Positions 23,650 through 29,170 of a DNA stretch of 29,170 nt are shown one piece after another. Below the pieces are notes generated by a model that worked only from the letters and a program-made list of their open reading frames with translations, was not told the DNA's origin and searched no databases. Made by a program: the position numbers and the translations under genes. The stretch comes from JBCCSZ01 sp039199225 (GTDB taxonomy: Bacteria; Bacteroidota; Bacteroidia; Chitinophagales; Saprospiraceae), in contig JBCCSZ010000060.1 in the NCBI GenBank assembly GCA_039199225.1, forward strand, positions 1 to 29,170, read 5' to 3'. Every line of letters begins with the position of its first letter. Positions within the stretch are counted from its first letter, which is position 1.

Positions 23650-24103
23650 AAAATTAGTGTTATCCGCTATTAAAAACTCATAATTACACTCGCTCAAAGT
23701 TTAACTAATTCAAGCTCTAAACAACATAAACCAGTACTTGAATCAATCTAGTCAAACTCCCTCATATATATATGTTTCTGTCATAGGTGCTACTTAAAGA
23801 TCGCACTTGAGATTTGGTATCGAATCTGCTAGTGTCACCCAAATTCTGTCATTGTCCTTACAAAGATTGCACGAAATGGTGAAGGAAAATATGATTTCTC
23901 TCAATGAGAACAGTGACATTGATCAATAGCAAATGATTTTTAATCGCTTACTTTTCCATAAAACCAGCCGATATGCTACCTTAACCGAACCGGATCGCCT
24001 CTTAGAAGTTATTAGTTATAGTCCAGGTTGCAGCACAAAGAAGCTTTCCATAAACTCCCAGCAACTTTAGTGGACTGTGTACAATGCTAAACAAAACGAA
24101 CTT
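23650..24103. other. Gene-free AT-rich stretch before the pyruvate-kinase-like gene
   Basis: About 450 bp without a credible coding frame. It contains a (TA)n run around 23764-23773, a direct repeat TTCTGTCAT (about 23776 and 23856) and the palindrome ATTGATCAAT (23918-23927). A TACTTTTC near 23950 is one base off the -7 consensus, but it is about 150 nt from the next gene. I see no RNA gene. Confidence 0.4.
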
Positions 24104-25951
24104 ATGGCTAAATACTCCCCGAAGAAGACAGAAAAAATCCAAAAGCTCCTTCAACAGATCAATGACTTGATCACGGCTGCTCAACAAGCTGAAAAAAAGT
24201 ACGAACTGCAATTGCTTAAAGCCCATCCCGAAAGCTTGGAAAGCGCCCGCAACTTGGTTCACTATCGCACGCTGCGTATGCACGATATTAGAGACCTTCA
24301 AAAGAGCCTGGGAAGCCTCGGACTGTCCAGATTGGCGCGAGCTGAAGCCCACATTATGGCCAGCTTGCTCAACGCCCGGAAATTGCTACAGCTGATGATC
24401 TCCGAAAAAAAGACCCCCAAACCCACCGGAATACTATCCATCAAATCAGGCAGGCGACAGATCAAAACCAACAGCAAGCGACTTTTTGGTTATCGGTCGA
24501 AGGGGCGACGCACCCGCATCATGGTAACCATGCCTTCGCAGGCTGCCACTGACTATCCACTTGTCGACCAGATCGTTGCAGCTGGTATGAACTGTGCACG
24601 AATCAACTGTGCGCATGACGATGAGACAAGCTGGAAGCAGATGATCCAAAATATCCGGAAAGCAGCGGCGAAACACAAACGGAGCGTAAAGATTGCCATG
24701 GACTTGGCCGGACCAAAAATCAGAACAGGGGCCATTGTACCAGGACCCCGGATACTCAAACTACGTCCAATCAAAGATGTACGCGGCGTGATCCGTCAGC
24801 CACTGCGCATCTGGGTCGGACCAGAAGCACCCGAGCAGGCCGTTCCACACCTCCCCATCGCACAAGATGACCTGGCTTTGCTCAAAGAAGATAGTACCTT
24901 GTACCTAAGAGACACCCGAAACAAAAAGCGAAAAATAAAAATCGCATCCATCACCGAAAAAGGCGCTTGGGCAGATGTCAAAAAAACGACTTATGTGGAA
25001 ACAGCCTTGCCCCTGCACCTCGACTCGAAGCGGCAATCCCCTCCTATTCCAGTAGGTAACATCCCCGAGTTGGGTCAAACCATATTATTACAAAAAGGCG
25101 ATCGTTTGATCATCCACAAAGATCGTCGACACGGGGAGCCCACTCGTTACGACTCGGACGGACAATTAATCGAAACAGCCCACATATCCTGTACGTCGGA
25201 TGCCATTTTCGCAGAAGTAAAAGTGGCAGAGCCCATTCGGTTCGACGATGGAAAAATCGAGGGGATCATACGGGAAGTTCAGTCAGACCAATTTACTGTA
25301 GAAATTACCAATGCCGGTGGTCGACTTCGCTCCGATAAGGGCATCAACCTTCCAGTTAGCGAACTGACCATTCGGGGATTGACAGACAAGGATCGTAGAG
25401 ACCTGCCCTTCGTAGCTGCCCATGCAGATGTCATCAATTTCTCGTTTGTGAATACGCCCCAAGACGTAACGGATCTGCTGGATGCATTGGCAGCTCTGGA
25501 TGCCCCTCCTCACATCGGAATTGTCCTGAAGATCGAAACCCAGAGTGGCTACAACCATTTGACAGATATTCTTCTGGAATCCATGCGCGGTATCAACACA
25601 GGCGTAATGATTGCACGTGGCGACTTGGCCATAGAGGTCGGATGGGACAACATCGCTCGGGTTCAAGAAGAAATACTCGCCCTTTGCCAGGCGGCACACT
25701 TCCCCGATGTATGGGCAACACAGGTGTTGGAAAACCTGGCTAAAACAGGTGTTCCTTCCCGGGCAGAAATCACCGATGCGGCCATGGCACAAAGAGCAGA
25801 ATGCGTCATGCTAAACAAAGGACCCCACATCGTCCAGGCCATCCAACTGCTGGATACCATTCTAAAAAATATGCTGCCTTACAGAGATAAGAAAAACCCC
25901 ATGCTGCCAGCTATGGAGCAGGCGGGTGGTGGACAGCAAGCATCGATTTGA
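24104..25951 (+). CDS. Divergent pyruvate-kinase-like protein with helical N-terminal extension
   Basis: This 615-residue protein has the pyruvate kinase barrel but an unusual architecture. Residues 1-125 are charged and largely helical, with no match I recognise. The barrel begins TRIMVTMPSQAATDY and shows ARINCAH (165-171), MDLAGPKIRT (Asp200), the catalytic-lysine segment LKIETQSG (Lys476, Glu478), ARGDLAIEVG (504-513), WATQVLE and SRAEITDAA. Relative to classic enzymes NFSHG has become NCAHD and the Glu of KGPEIRT is Lys. The B-domain region is long, and the protein ends shortly after the barrel, so the C-terminal allosteric domain is missing. A GTG at 24077 in frame is an alternative start. 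Catalysis is plausible but unproven; it may not be the main glycolytic enzyme. Confidence 0.8.
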   Translation: MAKYSPKKTEKIQKLLQQINDLITAAQQAEKKYELQLLKAHPESLESARNLVHYRTLRMHDIRDLQKSLGSLGLSRLARAEAHIMASLLNARKLLQLMISEKKTPKPTGILSIKSGRRQIKTNSKRLFGYRSKGRRTRIMVTMPSQAATDYPLVDQIVAAGMNCARINCAHDDETSWKQMIQNIRKAAAKHKRSVKIAMDLAGPKIRTGAIVPGPRILKLRPIKDVRGVIRQPLRIWVGPEAPEQAVPHLPIAQDDLALLKEDSTLYLRDTRNKKRKIKIASITEKGAWADVKKTTYVETALPLHLDSKRQSPPIPVGNIPELGQTILLQKGDRLIIHKDRRHGEPTRYDSDGQLIETAHISCTSDAIFAEVKVAEPIRFDDGKIEGIIREVQSDQFTVEITNAGGRLRSDKGINLPVSELTIRGLTDKDRRDLPFVAAHADVINFSFVNTPQDVTDLLDALAALDAPPHIGIVLKIETQSGYNHLTDILLESMRGINTGVMIARGDLAIEVGWDNIARVQEEILALCQAAHFPDVWATQVLENLAKTGVPSRAEITDAAMAQRAECVMLNKGPHIVQAIQLLDTILKNMLPYRDKKNPMLPAMEQAGGGQQASI

Positions 25952-26567
25952 CCTTCGACATGGTGTAAAATGCCTCACGGGCGATCTGTCGGCAACGCTC
26001 ATCGTAAACCGCCGACTCCTCTGGTGAGCCATCCGAATGCTTGGGGTCTTCATAGCGAATGGCAAAGCGCCTTTCGGCACCCGTGACGATCGGACACGCC
26101 TCATCTGCCTCTGCGCAGACCATGATGGCTCCAAATTCTGAGGAGGGATTGACCGGGTGATCAAAGGCTTTGGAAAACAGTGCATTCATAAAGAAAGCAG
26201 GACCAGCAACTGCCTGATAAAACGGATTGTCGGCTTGCTCCTCTGTGGCCCACATTTCGAAACCAGCGCGGCGCAAGACTGCAACCGCGCGGGGATTGAA
26301 AGCGGTTCCTTCCGTACCACCAGAAAAGGTATCCACCTTGGCAATGTTGTAAAACCAAGCAGCAAGCTGCAGCCAAATCTGCCCCAAATGGCTCCTGCGC
26401 GAATTGTGGGTACAAATAACGACCAGTTGCACGCCTTGGTTTGAATGCAAGCGCTGTACGATGTAACTAGAAAGTGCTTCCAGCTGCGCCTTCCGCTCAG
26501 GCGAAATCCAGTCGAACTCTTGGTTTAAACCGTGAATGTAATGATCTAATGTTTTGTAAAATTCCAT
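25911..26567 (-). CDS. Low-molecular-weight protein-tyrosine-phosphatase / arsenate-reductase-like protein
   Basis: This 218-residue protein has the Cx5R(S) phosphate loop as ICTHNSRRSHLGQIW (Cys52, Arg58, Ser59) after a 45-residue helical N-terminus. A C-terminal segment, FGAIMVCAEADEACP, has the position of the second conserved region of thioredoxin-coupled arsenate reductases, followed by RFAIRYEDPKHSDGSPEE, which resembles their DP-containing loop. Functions as arsenate reductase or tyrosine phosphatase are both possible. There are no ars genes nearby. Its 3' end overlaps that of the convergent pyruvate-kinase-like gene by 41 bp, and the upstream gap to the lipoprotein gene is only 19 bp, suggesting co-transcription with it. 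Confidence 0.8.
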   Translation of the reverse strand: MEFYKTLDHYIHGLNQEFDWISPERKAQLEALSSYIVQRLHSNQGVQLVVICTHNSRRSHLGQIWLQLAAWFYNIAKVDTFSGGTEGTAFNPRAVAVLRRAGFEMWATEEQADNPFYQAVAGPAFFMNALFSKAFDHPVNPSSEFGAIMVCAEADEACPIVTGAERRFAIRYEDPKHSDGSPEESAVYDERCRQIAREAFYTMSKVKSMLAVHHPPAP

Positions 26568-26586
26568 GATAACATCTTTTCAATCG

Positions 26587-27045
26587 CTATTTTTTAAGCC
26601 CCCAATCGGAAAGCGTTCCTTGCAACTTGCGGTTCAGGTTATAGACAAAAACGATTTGATCGTACTTCCTCTTAAATTTTGGAAACAGATCAATCAAATC
26701 CCGCGCATAGGGCTTGGTCAATAGGCTTGCGCTATAAGCAATCGTTTGAAGGGTATTGAGACCATCCTGCCACTCGCCTACCTCATCCAATATCTTGTAA
26801 ATACTTTCCTGATTGGCTTCCCCATAACGCTCCACAAACTTCAACCCCTTTTTTGGATTGACGAATTGGAGTCCTTCGTGCATCATCTGTACTAAACTCG
26901 TAGCCAATACATCGAGCTTTTCCGGTGGCTCGGCATCGCTTTGGGCAGTGGCGGCTAATAATTTTTCATGGGCCTTGACCCGCTTGGAAATGGAGCAATT
27001 GCTGAGGCTCATCAGAAGCACTAGGAAAAGTATCGTACGCAGCAT
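26587..27045 (-). CDS. Small predicted lipoprotein of unknown function
   Basis: This 152-residue protein starts with ATG at 27045 and a lipoprotein signal, MLRTILFLVLLMSLSNC, with Cys17 as the predicted lipidated residue. The frame reaches upstream to 27105 but the extra 20 residues would destroy the signal peptide, so I chose the internal ATG. The mature part is mostly helical and charged (KVKAHEKLLAATAQ-like start, then DLIDLFPKFKRKYDQIVFVY near the end). I recognise no domain. It is the first gene of a probable two-gene unit with the phosphatase-like gene. Confidence 0.7.
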   Translation of the reverse strand: MLRTILFLVLLMSLSNCSISKRVKAHEKLLAATAQSDAEPPEKLDVLATSLVQMMHEGLQFVNPKKGLKFVERYGEANQESIYKILDEVGEWQDGLNTLQTIAYSASLLTKPYARDLIDLFPKFKRKYDQIVFVYNLNRKLQGTLSDWGLKK

Positions 27046-27084
27046 AGAAAGTTTGTTAAAATAGGTTGACAGTATCCGCTTGCC

Positions 27085-27100
27085 CGAAGGTACGAAACTA
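27085..27100 (-). promoter_or_regulatory. Possible promoter for the lipoprotein gene
   Basis: Two adjacent minus-strand copies of TANNTTCG (TACCTTCG 27085-27092 and TAGTTTCG 27093-27100) differ by one base from the -7 consensus. They lie 40-55 nt before the ATG at 27045. The assignment is weak. I see no clear promoter for the divergent gene at 27206. Confidence 0.25.
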
Positions 27101-27205
27101 CGCACTTGCCAGTTCTATCCAGACACTTTTCTTAATCTAAACTTAAACTGAAAGGTCCTGAAGAAAGCATCTGCGATCTCTATCTTGTGGGTTTCAATCG
27201 AACAA

Positions 27206-28765
27206 ATGCAATCCTTGAGAATAACTCACCAGAAAAAAGTGGTTGTGGCCCTGATGGCTGGCTTTGTACTCTTATTTGCTTGTCAGAGAGCCCCTGAAGC
27301 ACCTCAAGCCAAAGCATCCGGTGAAGCACTTGCCAAAGTTTACTGCGCGTCCTGCCACCTATGTCCCAAACCTTCCGATTTGGATTATAAAAGTTGGCAA
27401 CAACACATCTTGCCCCGAATGGGACAGATGCTGGGCATCTATCAGACCCCCGAAGAGCGCCAGCGTTTGCTGGGTTCTACAGCAGAGCGAGCGGTGGTTG
27501 AACAGTCCGGCCTCTATCCAGAAAAAGCCCGAATTGGCTCCGAAGAATGGCAAGCAATTCAAGCATTCTACTTGGAAAATGCGCCCAAACAATTGACAGA
27601 TACGGTGACCAGGCAATGGCCCACCACAAACTTTGCGCTGAGCATTCAACCACCAGGTATTCAATTGGCACCTCCAAGCACCACTTTGACACACTTCACA
27701 AAAGATGGCCGCCTATTTATTGGGGATGCCCATACCAAGGCGCTCTATACCTTCGATCAAAAGGGAGCTTTCCAGGGCGCTGCCAATGTACGGGAAGGTG
27801 CTGTGTGGATGGAAGAAAAAGAACAACACTATCTCCTGACTGTCATGGGGTCCTTCTCCCCCACCGACCAGGCGAGCGGCTTGCTCCTGGCCTTGCCCAA
27901 AGATGCCACATCAAAAACCCGCATTCTCCTCAAAGACTTGCAACGGCCTGTCCACCACGCTTCTGCCGACCTCAATCAGGATGGCTTGGAAGACCTCGTA
28001 ATTTGCGAATTTGCCAAATGGACTGGTGGGCTGGCTTGGTGGCAACAACTACCTTCCGGCGCTTACCAAAAACATGTCTTGCGGCAACGACCCGGCGCTA
28101 CCAAATGCTACATTCGAGATTTGAATCAGGATGAACGACCCGACCTCATCGCTTTATTCGGCCAGGGAGATGAAGGCATCTTTGCTTATCTAAACAAAGG
28201 AAACGGGCAGTTTGAAGAACGAGTTCTTCTACGTTTTCCCCCTTCCTACGGCTCTAGCTACTTTCAACTGTTTGATCACAACGACGATGGCCGGATTGAT
28301 CTGCTGTACACCGCAGGCGACAATGCCGATTTTCCACCCATCCTCAAACCCTACCACGGCATCCGCATTTTTGAGCAAAGGGATGATTTGCAATTCCAGG
28401 AAGTCTTCTTCCAGCCAATGAATGGCGCCTACAATGCCCAAGCCGCCGACCTTGACCTCGATGGCGACCTCGATATTGCGGCCATTTCTTTTTTCCCGAA
28501 TTGGGAGGATAAAGATGAACAAAGCTTGCTGATTCTGGAAAATACCGGATCGGGAAAATATACACCTTCAAAGTTGGCCCTACCGGCCGGCCGCTGGATT
28601 GTCATGGATCAAGGCGATCCCGACAAAGACGGGGATGTTGCGCTGGTCTTGGGTTCGCTGGCCTTTGAGGTACCAGGGCGAAGCGACTTGGTCAATCAAT
28701 GGGCGGAAGGTGGCGTACCTTACATCCTGATCGAGAACCAGGCGGCCGATAATCAAAAAAAATAA
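27206..28765 (+). CDS. Lipoprotein with one c-type haem site and FG-GAP/VCBS-type repeats
   Basis: This 519-residue protein has a lipoprotein signal ending LLFAC (Cys26), so it is probably anchored at the outer membrane. A single haem-binding motif CASCH (47-51) follows, in a sequence YCASCHLCPKP typical of small cytochrome c-like domains in Bacteroidota. The remaining part has repeated Ca2+-type loops DLNQDGLEDL, DLNQDERPDL, DHNDDGRIDL, DLDLDGDLDI and DPDKDGDVAL, spaced by about 45-60 residues, which is the FG-GAP/VCBS beta-propeller pattern. I chose the ATG at 27206 because the upstream in-frame TTG at 27185 would lengthen the signal peptide. Its role is unknown; electron transfer linked to a binding propeller is one possibility. 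Confidence 0.82.
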   Translation: MQSLRITHQKKVVVALMAGFVLLFACQRAPEAPQAKASGEALAKVYCASCHLCPKPSDLDYKSWQQHILPRMGQMLGIYQTPEERQRLLGSTAERAVVEQSGLYPEKARIGSEEWQAIQAFYLENAPKQLTDTVTRQWPTTNFALSIQPPGIQLAPPSTTLTHFTKDGRLFIGDAHTKALYTFDQKGAFQGAANVREGAVWMEEKEQHYLLTVMGSFSPTDQASGLLLALPKDATSKTRILLKDLQRPVHHASADLNQDGLEDLVICEFAKWTGGLAWWQQLPSGAYQKHVLRQRPGATKCYIRDLNQDERPDLIALFGQGDEGIFAYLNKGNGQFEERVLLRFPPSYGSSYFQLFDHNDDGRIDLLYTAGDNADFPPILKPYHGIRIFEQRDDLQFQEVFFQPMNGAYNAQAADLDLDGDLDIAAISFFPNWEDKDEQSLLILENTGSGKYTPSKLALPAGRWIVMDQGDPDKDGDVALVLGSLAFEVPGRSDLVNQWAEGGVPYILIENQAADNQKK

Positions 28766-28795
28766 GGGTGGCATCCCTATCTGAAATGCCACTCC
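28754..28795 (-). terminator. Terminator between convergent genes
   Basis: GGTGGCAT-type arms (28766-28774) pair with ATGCCACTC (28786-28794) over 9 bp with one wobble and an 11-nt loop. In the minus direction the stem is followed by a long U-tract (28754-28765, within the end of the plus-strand gene), making a good terminator for the LytTR gene. On the plus strand the hairpin follows the stop codon directly, so it could also act on the haem/FG-GAP gene. Confidence 0.6.
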
Positions 28796-28932
28796 ACATA
28801 TAATGAGGTAAACTGTTGTTTTTTAATTGGTATGAACCAACACAATAAAGGTAGATAGCAGGTATGAATACCAGCTTAAGTCCGTTTTAAGAAGATGTAA
28901 AATCGAGGATTGGCCAATGGTAAAAAAACTTC

Positions 28933-29170
28933 TCAAAAGGTCAGCTTGCGAATGTTGTCTAAATAGGAACGACTCACCCGGACCACATCGCCATTGTTCA
29001 TCCGTACGTCGTAGCTGGATGGATATTTAAAAATCTCTGCCACACAGTGGATGTTGATGATGGAAGAACGATGTACCCGAATAAAAATTTCCGGGTCTAA
29101 CTTTTCCGCTACTTGGCCGATACCATAATTACTTAAGTAGCTTTGCTGGGCAGTTACCAGACGAGAATAG
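28933..29170 (-). CDS. LytTR-family DNA-binding response regulator, C-terminal part
   Basis: The final 79 codons of a gene cut by the right window edge are visible, ending in TGA at 28933-28935. They encode the second half of a LytTR DNA-binding domain: SYLSNYGIGQVAEKLDP, FIRVHRSSIINIHCVAEIF, VRMNNGDVVRVSRSYLDNI. The FIRVHRSSIIN segment is the domain's most conserved part. Such domains usually sit behind a receiver domain in two-component response regulators; that part is outside the window. No link to the neighbouring genes is evident apart from the shared terminator region. Confidence 0.88.
   Translation of the reverse strand, partial: YSRLVTAQQSYLSNYGIGQVAEKLDPEIFIRVHRSSIINIHCVAEIFKYPSSYDVRMNNGDVVRVSRSYLDNIRKLTF

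Noticed and set aside
23918..23927. Palindrome ATTGATCAAT in the gene-free stretch
   Set aside because: A single 10-bp AT-rich palindrome is expected by chance and has no partner sites nearby.
1..29170. Mobile elements, tRNA/rRNA genes and CRISPR arrays
   Set aside because: No transposase or integrase motifs, no tRNA-like cloverleaf, no regularly spaced repeats and no terminal inverted repeats flanking a block were found.

Overview
The window reads as part of a Bacteroidota chromosome, most likely a Saprospiria-type environmental or marine lineage (an inference). The evidence is an UpxY-type NusG paralogue, a winged-helix regulator of the kind found beside Bacteroidota capsule loci, a LytTR domain, lipoproteins with short signal peptides, and several TANNTTTG-like -7 promoter elements. 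Base composition and codon use look even throughout. I see no rRNA, tRNA, IS element, phage gene or CRISPR array.

Positions 1-22434, all on the minus strand, form one large surface-polysaccharide locus. Read in the direction of transcription it begins with wlbC-wlbB-wlbA (22434-19790), three enzymes of the UDP-2,3-diacetamido-uronic acid pathway. A hairpin-rich gap and a new promoter follow, then the export machinery: a 935-residue multi-SLBB Wza-like protein and a Wzz-like co-polymerase (19529-15643). Next is a small control module: a winged-helix regulator with a repeated operator-like motif over its promoter, a previously unlisted 33-codon ORF, and upxY, which ends in an intrinsic terminator. 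Beyond a structured leader lies a run of 14 tightly packed genes (14126 to beyond position 1): a TviB/WbpO-type UDP-HexNAc 6-dehydrogenase, a WbpP-type 4-epimerase, neuB, neuC, a D-2-hydroxyacid dehydrogenase, neuA, a methyltransferase, a GT-B-like transferase, a sulfotransferase, a PIG-L deacetylase, a Wzx flippase, a second methyltransferase, a hexapeptide acyltransferase and a CDP-paratose-2-epimerase-like SDR cut by the window edge.

Together these predict a Wzx-dependent acidic polymer carrying a nonulosonic (sialic-type) acid, amino-uronic acids, and sulfate, acyl and methyl decorations. Wzy and most glycosyltransferases must lie to the left of the window or elsewhere. UpxY, the upxY terminator and the tviB leader suggest that the long operon is controlled by processive antitermination.

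From 22656 rightward the content is unrelated: an EamA-family transporter with a possibly leaderless promoter, a gene-free stretch of about 450 bp, a divergent pyruvate-kinase-like protein with an extra helical N-terminus and no C-terminal domain, a convergent overlapping low-molecular-weight phosphatase/arsenate-reductase-like gene, a small lipoprotein, a lipoprotein joining one CxxCH haem site to FG-GAP/VCBS-type repeats, and the end of a LytTR response regulator.
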